From assembly GCA_016709225.1 (NCBI GenBank), contig JADJEE010000012.1, positions 2,895,501 to 2,959,500 on the forward strand: DNA of 64,000 nucleotides, in the 5' to 3' direction. The position numbers were made by a program, and so were the translations under genes. Under the pieces are notes generated by a model. The model saw only the letters and a program-made list of their open reading frames with translations. It made no database searches and was not told where the DNA came from. Below are positions 56,453-64,000 of this stretch, piece after piece (position 1 is the stretch's first letter; the number at the start of each line of letters is the position of its first letter). Source of the stretch: Deltaproteobacteria bacterium (lineage in GTDB: Bacteria; Myxococcota_A; Polyangia; Nannocystales; Nannocystaceae).

Positions 56453-58228
56453 TCAGCGCAGCACGACCACGAAGGCGTCGCCGTTGCCCCACTGATCGGG
56501 CCCCCCGGCGAACGCGGGCTGCCAGGCGTTCGTGGTGGGGAACCCGGCGCCATCGGCCGCGCCGACGATCACCGCGGTGCAGTCGTCGGCCAGAGTTGCG
56601 CCGCGGCCGTTGTCGTAGGCGCCACCGCCGAAGTACGAGGCGTAGCGAGGCGCGTCGAGATCGGCGCCGAAGCGAATCGCGTACGCATCACGATTGCCGC
56701 CGAAGCTGGGTTGGTAGGCGCCGGCCGTGCTCGGCAGATCGGTCGAGGTGGTCTCTCCGGTGAACAGGACCTCGCCCGCCGCGGTGACCGAGACGCCGTC
56801 GGGGCCCTCGTTGCCGCTGCCGCCATAGTAGGTGGCGGCGACGAGCGTGCCCTCGGTGGTGAGGCGCGCGACGAAGGCATCCATCGCGCCGCCGCCGTAC
56901 TGTGGCTGGTGGGCGCCGGGCGTGGTGGGGAGGTCCGTCGATGCCGTGCCGCCGCCGATGAAGAGGTCACCGGCACCGAGGCCGATCGCGTGGGTCTCGA
57001 AGTACTCGTCGCCGCTGCCGCCGATGTAGGCGCCCATCTCGAGTGCGCTGCCGTCGGCGGAGAGCCGTGCGACGTAGAGATCGACGCCGCCGGCGTTCGA
57101 CGTCGTGACGCCGGTGCCGGTGGTCGGTAGATCGGTCGAGTCGGTGAAGGTCGCGACATACGGCCGCTCCTGGTCATCGACGCGAACCGACGCGATGCCC
57201 GACTCGGCCCCGGTGCCGCCGAGCCAGGTCGCCCACAGCACCTGCGTGCCGTCACCGCTGATCTTTGCGACGCCCGATTCCGAATCGTCGTGCCGCATCG
57301 GTTGGTACGCATTCGCGACGGCGGCACCGAGCCACGGCGCGGTCCCCTGGGCGCCGGGCTGGTAGGTCATCGCGGCATAGATGTCGCCGTCATCGTCGAG
57401 AGCGAAGTCGCGGATGAGGTGGCCGACGCTGAAGTAGCTGGCCCATTGCACGGTGCCACCGTCGCCGGCGATCTTGGCGATGAACCCATTCTGAAGGCCG
57501 TAGAAACCCGAGTCGTTGCCGAGATACTCGGTCTGGAACACGCCGGCGGTCACCGGAAAGCCGGGCCCAGCACGGCCCGAGACGAGCACGTCGCCGTTGC
57601 CGTCGACCTCGACGGCGTAGGCGCGATCGTAGTTGGGGCCGCCGAGATAGGTCGCCCACTCGAGCGTGCCGTCGCTGGTGAACTTGGCGACGAAGACATC
57701 GCTGTCGCCGTGGCCACCGGTCGCACCGCCGCCTCCCCCGAACGAGCCATCGGCGGCGCCGGGGGTCACCGGGAAATCGTTCGAGGCCGTGCCTCCGACG
57801 ACCACCACCGAGCCGTCGGGGAGGACTGCAGCGTCGCGCGCGTGCTCCCAGTCGGCGCCGCCACCGAGGTACGTGGCGAACGCGACCTCGTAGGGAATCT
57901 CGACCGCATCGCCACATGCGGCCGCGCCACCCGTGTCGCTACCGCTGTCGCTCGAACCATCGCTGTCACCGCCACTCGAATCATCGCTACCCACGGTCGT
58001 GGACACCGTGGTGCCGTCGGTTGCCGTGGTGCCATCGGTCGCGCTCGCGCCGGTCATCGATCCCGCGCTGCTCGACGCGGTCGTCGCGGAGCCCTGACTC
58101 GCCGAACCGGCGTCACTCGAGCCCGAGTCGCCACCGTCGTCGGCCGGTTCGTTGGTGTCACCACAGGCGATCGCGAACGAGCCGGCGAAGAGGACGAGGG
58201 CGCGAAGAAGGCGAGGCGAAGCGAGCAT
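56453..58228 (-). CDS. SBBP-repeat beta-propeller lipoprotein
   Basis: 591 aa from the ATG at 58228. Lipobox SFAIAC (Cys22), Ser/Thr/Gly/Asp linker of about 80 residues, then seven or eight SBBP-type units such as YLGGGADWEHARDAAVLPDG, DVFVAKFTSDGTLEWATYLG, FIAKIAGDGGTVQWASYFS, RLSADGSALEMGAYIGGSGD and the ending GDAFVVVLR. SBBP propellers are secreted proteins of unknown binding role, abundant in myxobacteria. Confidence 0.88.
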   Translation of the reverse strand: MLASPRLLRALVLFAGSFAIACGDTNEPADDGGDSGSSDAGSASQGSATTASSSAGSMTGASATDGTTATDGTTVSTTVGSDDSSGGDSDGSSDSGSDTGGAAACGDAVEIPYEVAFATYLGGGADWEHARDAAVLPDGSVVVVGGTASNDFPVTPGAADGSFGGGGGATGGHGDSDVFVAKFTSDGTLEWATYLGGPNYDRAYAVEVDGNGDVLVSGRAGPGFPVTAGVFQTEYLGNDSGFYGLQNGFIAKIAGDGGTVQWASYFSVGHLIRDFALDDDGDIYAAMTYQPGAQGTAPWLGAAVANAYQPMRHDDSESGVAKISGDGTQVLWATWLGGTGAESGIASVRVDDQERPYVATFTDSTDLPTTGTGVTTSNAGGVDLYVARLSADGSALEMGAYIGGSGDEYFETHAIGLGAGDLFIGGGTASTDLPTTPGAHQPQYGGGAMDAFVARLTTEGTLVAATYYGGSGNEGPDGVSVTAAGEVLFTGETTSTDLPSTAGAYQPSFGGNRDAYAIRFGADLDAPRYASYFGGGAYDNGRGATLADDCTAVIVGAADGAGFPTTNAWQPAFAGGPDQWGNGDAFVVVLR

Positions 58229-58534
58229 GCGGCGGCTGGCTAGCAGGAGCCGGACCGGGGCAGGGTTTGCAGTGATCCCGGCTCGGTAGGGCAGGAGCGG
58301 CGACCGTGAGCTCGTGGTGTCGCGAGGCGAAGTCTGCAAGGAGGTCACAGTGACGCCAACCTCGGTGCGGCGGAGTGTCGTGCGGTCGACGTCCTCGAGT
58401 GATGGCGACGCGATGGGCGTTTGGTCGCAGATCGCCGCTCTCGTGGTTCTCTACCGACGTTCGTCACACCCTCGAACACGCCGACGAAGCCCGGTACGCT
58501 GGCGCGACGTACGATCCGATCGGCGTAGAACCCG
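58229..58534. other. Intergenic region, 306 bp
   Basis: Divergent between the SBBP lipoprotein (minus) and the DUF3626 gene (plus). Short open frames here have shadow-like composition. No promoter hexamers or inverted repeats stand out. Confidence 0.4.
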
Positions 58535-59623
58535 ATGCCTCTGCCACACCTGTCACTCGCCCAGCGTGGCGCCCTCGAGCACGTGGCCGCGCAAGCCAGG
58601 CGACGCCGAGCCGAAGCGGTGGCGCTGCAGGATCACATCCGGCGCATGAGCGACATCTCGGCCGGTGACTTCCGCGAGGCGGCGCTCAGCCTCGAGCGGC
58701 ATGCTCGGGTAGCGCTTCACTTCCATCCCGACCGTCCCGACGCGGCAGGGGACACCGTCGCCCAAGCCTTGCTGCGCGATGGTGTCTATCGCAGTCAATA
58801 CGAGACGGGTCTGTCGAACGGCGGTCTGTCCGCCCACCCTGGCGGGCGGCGGGATCTGTGCGAGGAGCTGCTCTTCGGTGGCGCCTACCATGCGCCCGAC
58901 ACGACGGCCGCCGAGCGACCGAAGTACGGTGCGCTCGGCATCCTGCGCCACGCGGACGGTCCTTCACCGCGGTTCGGCTCCTGCTACCTCGTGCTCGCCG
59001 CTGCGGTTGGACCGCGCTGCACGTTCACCTATCTGGATTCCCACGAAGCGGCAGTCGAGCGGGGGACCCTCGACGAGTTCGACGACGTATTCGCGGCAGT
59101 GCTGCGCAGCGTCTTCGATCACGGGATGGCTCTGGGCGAGTCCGATCTGACCGTGCCAAACCTGGTTCATCGCCTGCGCTGCGACCTGTCGGCGCCGCTC
59201 CACGATCTTCGGCGACTCCGCGTCGCCAGGAACCTCAATCACTACGTAGAGGCTCAGGTCCACGGCGATGTGGTGCTGGAGCGAGATGTCGATGCGCTCG
59301 TGGCCGACCCATCGTTTCGCGACGCGGAGACAGGTCGCGTGCTCGCCGAGCTGTGCGTGCGCAACGCGATCACGCTTCACTGGCATCCGGGGTTCGTGCT
59401 CTCCTGCGATGACGTCCCCCGTGACTTCCGTGGCCATACGATGCCCTCGCTCGCACAGCGAGTTGCGCGGTCCGGCATCGTCGACGCGCGGGCGATCGGC
59501 GCCGCGGTCACCGACCTGCGGGTGAATCCAGGTGCGTGGTGCGATCGCGGGCGCCCCGAGGACGTCTTGCAGGAACTGAAGCTCCTGTGGCACGTGCTGG
59601 TGAAGTACGGGACGCCGGCGTGA
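58535..59623 (+). CDS. DUF3626 family protein
   Basis: 362 aa from the ATG at 58535. Recognised by ALHFHPDRPD (61-70), LLRDGVYRSQYETGLSNGG, HPGGRRDLCEELLFGGAY, RPKYGALGILRHADGPSPRF and GSCYLVL with CTFTYLDSH. No signal peptide or membrane helix. The family is scattered among bacteria; its biochemical function is unknown. The conserved Arg/Tyr/Glu-rich block (YRSQYETG) could be catalytic (inference). Flanked by secreted-lipoprotein genes, so no pathway clue. Confidence 0.82.
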   Translation: MPLPHLSLAQRGALEHVAAQARRRRAEAVALQDHIRRMSDISAGDFREAALSLERHARVALHFHPDRPDAAGDTVAQALLRDGVYRSQYETGLSNGGLSAHPGGRRDLCEELLFGGAYHAPDTTAAERPKYGALGILRHADGPSPRFGSCYLVLAAAVGPRCTFTYLDSHEAAVERGTLDEFDDVFAAVLRSVFDHGMALGESDLTVPNLVHRLRCDLSAPLHDLRRLRVARNLNHYVEAQVHGDVVLERDVDALVADPSFRDAETGRVLAELCVRNAITLHWHPGFVLSCDDVPRDFRGHTMPSLAQRVARSGIVDARAIGAAVTDLRVNPGAWCDRGRPEDVLQELKLLWHVLVKYGTPA

Positions 59624-59711
59624 AGGCGAGCGGCCGCCGGCCACCTCCCTCACGCCCCCCGGTCGATTCCTCCACGGGTCCACCGCGGCCGGTGCATCTA
59701 CGTTCGCGCCC

Positions 59712-60998
59712 ATGACCGACCGCAGCTCCGCTCTTGTTCTCGGGTGGTTCGTCGCCACCGCATGCACGACCACCGATCCCAACGCGGGGTCGAGCGACGA
59801 CACCGCCGGCGAGAGCTCGGGGCCGACCGGCCCCGGGTCCTCGGCAAGCGCGACGGCTTCGACCACCGCCACCAGTGCTACGAACACGTCGGTCTCCACC
59901 GCCGCCGACAGCACCGACTCCGACGCGGACGACGAGGGCAGCAGCAGCGGCGGTCACACCGTGCTGCCCTGCGAGGGCCTCGATGCGGCGGCCGGGTGGG
60001 AGCACATCACGCCGGCCGAGGTCGACCTCGGTGCCGAGTTCGACACGCCAGCGGGCGAGAACTATGGCGTGCACTCGTTCGTGATCGATCCGCAGAACAC
60101 CGCGACGATCTATCTCGGCACCAGCGCCCAGGGCATCTACAAGTCCACCGATTGCGGCGCGAGCTGGGTGCACATCGACACCGGCACCAACGCCGACGTC
60201 ATCGACGGCGGACGCCAGTGGTCGTTCGTGATCGACCCGGTCGACCCGCAGGTCATGTACACGAACACCGGCTACGGTGCCAACGGCGTGTGGAAGTCCA
60301 CCAATGGTGGCGTCGACTGGGAGCCCTTCGTCGACCCGGCCTACCTCGCCGCGATGCAGTTCGGTGGATTCGTGCAGTACGTGCGCATGGACGCTTCGGA
60401 CCACGAACATCTCATCGTCACGCCCCACTTCGAGTGCGAGATCGGTGCGGTCGACGGCCTGCCACTGACCAAGAACTGCATCCTCGAGACCTTCGATGCC
60501 GGGCAGACCTGGGACATCCTCGAGGGCACCCCACCGGCGGGCGAGGGCGTGTTCCAGACCATGCTCGATGCCAACACCTGGTACTGGTCGAGCGGGTTCG
60601 ACGGCATGTGGCGCACCGCCGACGGCGGCCAGAGCTGGCAGCACGTCTTCGACGAGGGCTACGCCAACGCCTCGCTCGTGCGTGCCGCGGACGGCTCGCT
60701 GCTCGCCGGCGGCGTGTTCTCGACCTTGATCAGCACCGACGGCATCACGTGGAGCGCGATCCCCGACTCACCGGGCACCGACGTGCTCGCCGGCGACGAC
60801 GAGCGGCTGTTCGGCTCGCGCAACGGCTTCTACGTGACCGCCAGCGCCGACGATCCCACCACGTGGAGCGAGCTGCCGATGCCGGCGTTCCCCGATCCGG
60901 GCTACATCACCACCTGGGATCTGAAGTACGACGCCGATCACCGCGTGCTCTACTCGCTCAACAGCCGCAACGGCTTCTGGCGCCTGCTCGTGCCGTGA
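59712..60998 (+). CDS. BNR/sortilin-like beta-propeller lipoprotein
   Basis: 428 aa. Lipobox VATAC (Cys18), Ser/Thr/Gly/Asp-rich linker (about 20-80), then Asp-box blades: GIYKSTDCGASWVHIDTG, GVWKSTNGGVDWEPFVDP, ETFDAGQTWDILEG, GMWRTADGGQSWQHVFDEG, LISTDGITWSAIPDS. The SxDxGxxW Asp boxes are typical of sialidase/VPS10-type propellers, which in bacteria are usually secreted glycan-binding or enzyme modules. Catalytic residues of sialidases are not evident. Confidence 0.85.
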   Translation: MTDRSSALVLGWFVATACTTTDPNAGSSDDTAGESSGPTGPGSSASATASTTATSATNTSVSTAADSTDSDADDEGSSSGGHTVLPCEGLDAAAGWEHITPAEVDLGAEFDTPAGENYGVHSFVIDPQNTATIYLGTSAQGIYKSTDCGASWVHIDTGTNADVIDGGRQWSFVIDPVDPQVMYTNTGYGANGVWKSTNGGVDWEPFVDPAYLAAMQFGGFVQYVRMDASDHEHLIVTPHFECEIGAVDGLPLTKNCILETFDAGQTWDILEGTPPAGEGVFQTMLDANTWYWSSGFDGMWRTADGGQSWQHVFDEGYANASLVRAADGSLLAGGVFSTLISTDGITWSAIPDSPGTDVLAGDDERLFGSRNGFYVTASADDPTTWSELPMPAFPDPGYITTWDLKYDADHRVLYSLNSRNGFWRLLVP

Positions 60999-61043
60999 GC
61001 ACGGCGGAGAATGACGGGCGCCGTGCGGCACCCGACTGTGCGA

Positions 61044-62036
61044 TCACATGAGGATGGCGTGGATCGGCCCGATCGCCGCCGGCACCTGCGGCGCGTCGAT
61101 CATCTCGAGCAGGTCGATCTCGATCCCGCGGCTCATCGCCGTGATCGGCACGTCGTTCGGGCCGCCTTCGAAGGGGTTCTCGGAGGTGCTTCCGATCTTG
61201 TCCATCGTGTGGAAGACCCACGCGATGAGGGCGCCCAGCGGCACCGACAGCCACGACGCCACAGGTCCGAGATCGCGGAACTCCGGGTGCAGCGCAAATG
61301 GCAGCAGCACGATGAACATCCACACGAAGATCAGGTTCAACGTTGCGTACTGCCGCGGGTAGGGGAAGTTCTTGATGCGTTCGCAGCGGCCCTGGTGATC
61401 GTAGAGCGTCGACAAGATCGTCATCATCTCGATGTGGCGCAGCTCGGTGAGCGCGCCGTCGTCGGCGAGCCGCCGCAGCGCGGCCGATTGCAGGGCCAGC
61501 ACGTGGGTCGCGCGATTCTTCTTCGCCAGCACCCGCGCGAGCTCGTCGGGCTCGAGGAACTCGGCCAAGGCGGCCTCGAGCGGCTGCGCGGCCTCGGGCA
61601 GTGTGTACGTGCGCGCGCGGTACTCGATCTGATGCGGAAGATTCATGGTCTCCCACACCCGCGGCTCGCGTAGCTGGTAGCGCATCGCGACCAGCCACGC
61701 GAGGTGGCGATGCACCAGCGCCCGTCGCGTGCCGCCGTCGTCGGTCTTCGACACGTAGTCGAGCACGGCGATCGCCCACGTGCGGCTGCTGTTCACGATG
61801 CCGCCCCAGATCTGCCGCGCCTCCCACAGTCGGCCGTAGGCCGCGTTCCCCTTGAAGCCGGTGAGGAACGCGACCGCCGTGCCGACGATCGCCAGCGGTG
61901 CCCACGGCAACGCCGGCAACTGCAGCCCTAACGCGTCCAACAGCTTCGGCAGCGCCGCGACCACCAAGAAGACCACGGTCTCCCGTCGCGTCCACAGGGT
62001 GATCTCGGTGAGTGAATAGCTCCGGCCCGCGTGCAT
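61044..62036 (-). CDS. Bestrophin-like membrane protein (UPF0187)
   Basis: 330 aa from the ATG at 62036. Bestrophin features: ETVVFLVVAALPKLLDALG, PLAIVGTAVAFLTGFKGNAAYGRLWEAR and IVNSSRTWA early, and the late DKIGSTSENPFEGGPNDVP block before ISRGIEIDLLEM. Bestrophins are pentameric anion or cation channels; bacterial members have uncertain roles. The gene is divergent from a propeller-like lipoprotein with an inverted repeat between them. Confidence 0.9.
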   Translation of the reverse strand: MHAGRSYSLTEITLWTRRETVVFLVVAALPKLLDALGLQLPALPWAPLAIVGTAVAFLTGFKGNAAYGRLWEARQIWGGIVNSSRTWAIAVLDYVSKTDDGGTRRALVHRHLAWLVAMRYQLREPRVWETMNLPHQIEYRARTYTLPEAAQPLEAALAEFLEPDELARVLAKKNRATHVLALQSAALRRLADDGALTELRHIEMMTILSTLYDHQGRCERIKNFPYPRQYATLNLIFVWMFIVLLPFALHPEFRDLGPVASWLSVPLGALIAWVFHTMDKIGSTSENPFEGGPNDVPITAMSRGIEIDLLEMIDAPQVPAAIGPIHAILM

Positions 62037-62184
62037 CGGCGCGCAGCGTACCGCCCGCCACCGCGAGAATCACCCCGGGCGATCGCGTGCAGCATTTCGC
62101 TGACCTCTTGCGCGCTGACCTGATAGCCCCGCCGTCGCAACTCTGCTGGGCGAGACGGGCGAGACCGTTGGCCCATCCGCGCTG

Positions 62185-62201
62185 GGTGAGCTAAGCTCAC
62201 C
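62185..62201. promoter_or_regulatory. Perfect inverted repeat GGTGAGCT-A-AGCTCACC
   Basis: Eight-base perfect arms around one base, in the 257 bp between bestrophin (minus) and the lipoprotein at 62294 (plus). It could be an operator serving either gene. No other regulatory element is clear in this gap. Confidence 0.5.
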
Positions 62202-62293
62202 GGAGCGCAGGTCGATGCACTGCGCCGTAGGCTAGCAGCGAGGTGGAGCATCACCACCGTCGAGTCGAGTGTGTCGTCGAAGGTCGTGCTGTC

Positions 62294-63739
62294 GTGCCGT
62301 GGTGCATCAGGTCGAAGTGTCGTGGTCGGTGGCCGTGTTGCGGCGCGATGGTGCTCGTGGTCGCGGGTGCCTGCGCGGAACAGTCGGAGCCCCGCGAGTG
62401 GTCGACCCGGGATTTGATCGTCGTCGAGCCGTACGATCCCTACGGCACCGCCCGCGAGTACGCGCTCGTCGACGCGGACGGCGAGCGACGCCCGCTTCCG
62501 ATCCAAGAGGTGGAGTCGGTGAGCTGGGCGCTCGATGGCGACGTCCTGCTCGCACACACGTCCCTCGGTGCGGTCTGGGGGTGGTCGGGGCATGAAGAGC
62601 CCCCGTGGCTGCTCCACGAGCCGTCCGTCATTCCGGGGCTCACCCAGACGCTGCAGGTCGCGCCCGGTGGACGCTACGCGGCGCTGCACAATTACACGGA
62701 GACGGTGCGGGGGTTGGGTCTGACGGTGCTGGATGTTCTCGAGCGCCGTCCCGTCGGCGCTCCGCTCGCGTGCACGACCGGACCCGGTGTCGTGTGGGTC
62801 GGCGAAGGCCCTGAGCTGCTCGAGGAGACCGACGAATGCGGCTGCTGTCTGATGCCCACGCCATTCACCGTGACCCACGTGCGTCCCGGCGGTGAAGACG
62901 ACGTGTTGGTCGCTGGCGTCGAAGTATCGCCGCAGATCGACATCGATCCACGACGAAGTCTCGCCACGGTCTCGTCGGAGGGGCGGTGGCAGCTCTACGA
63001 GCTCGGCCGCGATGACGACGTGTTGGTGCTCGATGAACCCGATGCGAGCGAGTATCGGAGCTGGTCACCGGATGGCAAGCACATGGCACAGGTCACCGAC
63101 CAGCAGGGCGTCGTGCGCGACCGCCGAGGCGCGGTGGTCTGGGAGGGCGAGCTCGCCGGGTTCTCGAGCATGACGTGGTCGCGCGCCGGTGATCGCTTCG
63201 TGGTGCAGCGGAGTTGTGCCGACGATCTGTGGCGGCTCGAGCTGGTCGATCTCACGCGAAGCGAACCAGTGGAGATCGTGGGCTGCGACGATCTGAGGTT
63301 GGTCAGTTGGAGTCCACGAGGCGACGCGCTCCTCATGAAGGTCGGCTGCGGGGACGACGATGGCGCGCTCGAGCGCGTCGATCTCGGCACCAACGAGCGA
63401 CGGAGGTTGATCGACGCGACCCCGTGCGACACCATCGGATTGGGATGGTCACCCGACCAAACCACCTACGCTGCGTGGGAAGCGTGCGAGGCGGGCGGGG
63501 CCCGCGTGCGGTTCTTCGACGCGGACGGCGAAGCGATAGCAGCCGGCTCCTGCGATGCGTACCTGGATGCAGTGTGGTCTCCGGACTCTGACATGCTGGC
63601 GCTCACGCAGGGCCGCTTCGGCGACGAGGGGGCGCCACCGCATCTCCACCTGCTGCGCAGCGACGGCAAACTTCGCGATCTCGGCGAGGGTCTCATTCCG
63701 CTCGGCGTGCACAACGACTGGCGCCCGGGCCCTCCCTAG
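62294..63739 (+). CDS. PD40/WD40-like propeller lipoprotein
   Basis: 481 aa from a GTG at 62294, chosen so that the lipobox VAGAC falls near residue 27; a GTG at 62243 is also possible. After the lipobox come repeats of the TolB/PD40 kind: VSWALDGDVLLAHTS, YRSWSPDGKHMAQVTDQQG, LVSWSPRGDALLMKVGCG, GLGWSPDQTTYAAWEAC, AVWSPDSDMLALTQGRF. The WSPDG-type motif at each blade is clear. The role is unknown; such propellers often scaffold protein contacts in the periplasm. Confidence 0.75.
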   Translation: MPWCIRSKCRGRWPCCGAMVLVVAGACAEQSEPREWSTRDLIVVEPYDPYGTAREYALVDADGERRPLPIQEVESVSWALDGDVLLAHTSLGAVWGWSGHEEPPWLLHEPSVIPGLTQTLQVAPGGRYAALHNYTETVRGLGLTVLDVLERRPVGAPLACTTGPGVVWVGEGPELLEETDECGCCLMPTPFTVTHVRPGGEDDVLVAGVEVSPQIDIDPRRSLATVSSEGRWQLYELGRDDDVLVLDEPDASEYRSWSPDGKHMAQVTDQQGVVRDRRGAVVWEGELAGFSSMTWSRAGDRFVVQRSCADDLWRLELVDLTRSEPVEIVGCDDLRLVSWSPRGDALLMKVGCGDDDGALERVDLGTNERRRLIDATPCDTIGLGWSPDQTTYAAWEACEAGGARVRFFDADGEAIAAGSCDAYLDAVWSPDSDMLALTQGRFGDEGAPPHLHLLRSDGKLRDLGEGLIPLGVHNDWRPGPP

Positions 63740-63772
63740 TATGTGTCCGACCGCGATACGGACGACGCGCGC

Positions 63773-64000
63773 ATGAACTTCGACGACGAGCACGAGCGCC
63801 GAAAGGCGGCCTTTCCGGAGGCGATCCGCGCCGCGCACGGGCACTCGAGCCATCATCGGGCTGAGCTGCTGGCGAGTGCGACGTGCGGCTGCTTCTACTG
63901 CTGCGCCACGTTCGCACCGGGCGAGATCGACGAGTGGACGGACGAAGTCGACGACGAGGGTCAGACTGCGCTCTGCCCACGGTGCGGAGTCGACGCGGTC
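63773..64000 (+). CDS. Small Cys-rich (zinc-ribbon-like) hypothetical protein, C-terminus outside window
   Basis: Frame opens at the ATG at 63773 and is still open at the edge (76 codons). A basic/His-rich helix (FPEAIRAAHGHSSHHRAELL) is followed by two CxxC-like pairs: CGCFYCCATF and ALCPRCGVDAV, which fit a zinc ribbon. A family of short cytoplasmic proteins ending in QTALCPxCGxD is known to me as uncharacterised. It lies 33 bp after the propeller lipoprotein. Confidence 0.75.
   Translation, partial: MNFDDEHERRKAAFPEAIRAAHGHSSHHRAELLASATCGCFYCCATFAPGEIDEWTDEVDDEGQTALCPRCGVDAV

Noticed and set aside
58314..58649. Short plus-strand open frame between the SBBP lipoprotein and DUF3626 genes
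   Set aside because: Composition is shadow-like and it overlaps the start of the DUF3626 gene in another frame.

Overview
The window is very GC-rich chromosomal DNA with strong G/C third-position bias, a mixture of ATG and GTG starts (one TTG), and almost no Shine-Dalgarno sequences. Gene content points to a myxobacterium (Myxococcota), probably of the Nannocystis/Plesiocystis side. The signs are two TPR-containing Ser/Thr kinase-type receptors, many secreted lipoproteins whose lipobox cysteine is followed by a long Ser/Thr/Gly/Asp linker, a DUF1592/DUF1552 pair, and small ECF sigma operons. This placement is inference from gene style; no rRNA, tRNA, CRISPR array, IS element or prophage was seen.

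Layout. 1-2 kb (minus): ketosynthase plus PlsC-type acyltransferase, the edge of a lipid or polyene locus. 2-9.3 kb (plus): cytosolic asparaginase, thioredoxin-fold lipoprotein, membrane Ser/Thr kinase with TPRs, L,D-transpeptidase, GNAT acetyltransferase. 9.3-13.9 kb: a lipoprotein, then a tightly overlapping plus-strand run: FolB-cupin fusion, SDR, HipA-like kinase, DUF3037, and two small membrane proteins. 13.7-16.9 kb (minus): lipoprotein plus a three-gene ECF-sigma operon. 17.1-24 kb: an 852-aa orphan, HrpB helicase, and an ECF sigma factor translationally coupled to a haloalkane dehalogenase. 24-29.7 kb (minus): YjfB-like small protein, DUF1552 and DUF1592-type proteins, lipoprotein, aldo/keto reductase. 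29.9-36.7 kb: FeoA/FeoB ferrous iron uptake, histidine kinase, and a zinc-finger pseudokinase with TPRs.

36.7-43.6 kb: ExbD/TolR, a large polytopic membrane protein that appears frameshifted, a Cys/Met-metabolism PLP enzyme, a DUF4336 gene divergent from a MarR regulator with a clear palindromic operator, and two small lipoproteins. 43.6-50.4 kb (minus): a three-gene operon (Cys-rich lipoprotein, pentaheme cytochrome c lipoprotein, large lipoprotein), a secreted protein, a methyltransferase and TrpRS. 50.6-64 kb: a 1051-aa membrane-anchored repeat/PDZ protein, phosphoglycerate dehydrogenase, lipoproteins (SBBP propeller, BNR/sortilin-like propeller, PD40-like propeller), an orphan PemK/MazF-like protein, DUF3626, bestrophin, and a small Cys-rich protein cut by the window end.

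Most genes are housekeeping or envelope functions. The least conventional parts are the FolB-cupin/SDR/HipA-like/DUF3037 operon with a perfect 20-bp palindrome in front of it, the pseudokinase carrying an anti-sigma-type zinc finger, the sigma factor-haloalkane dehalogenase pair, and the multiheme lipoprotein operon. I did not find a clear-cut, self-contained novel defence or mobile system.
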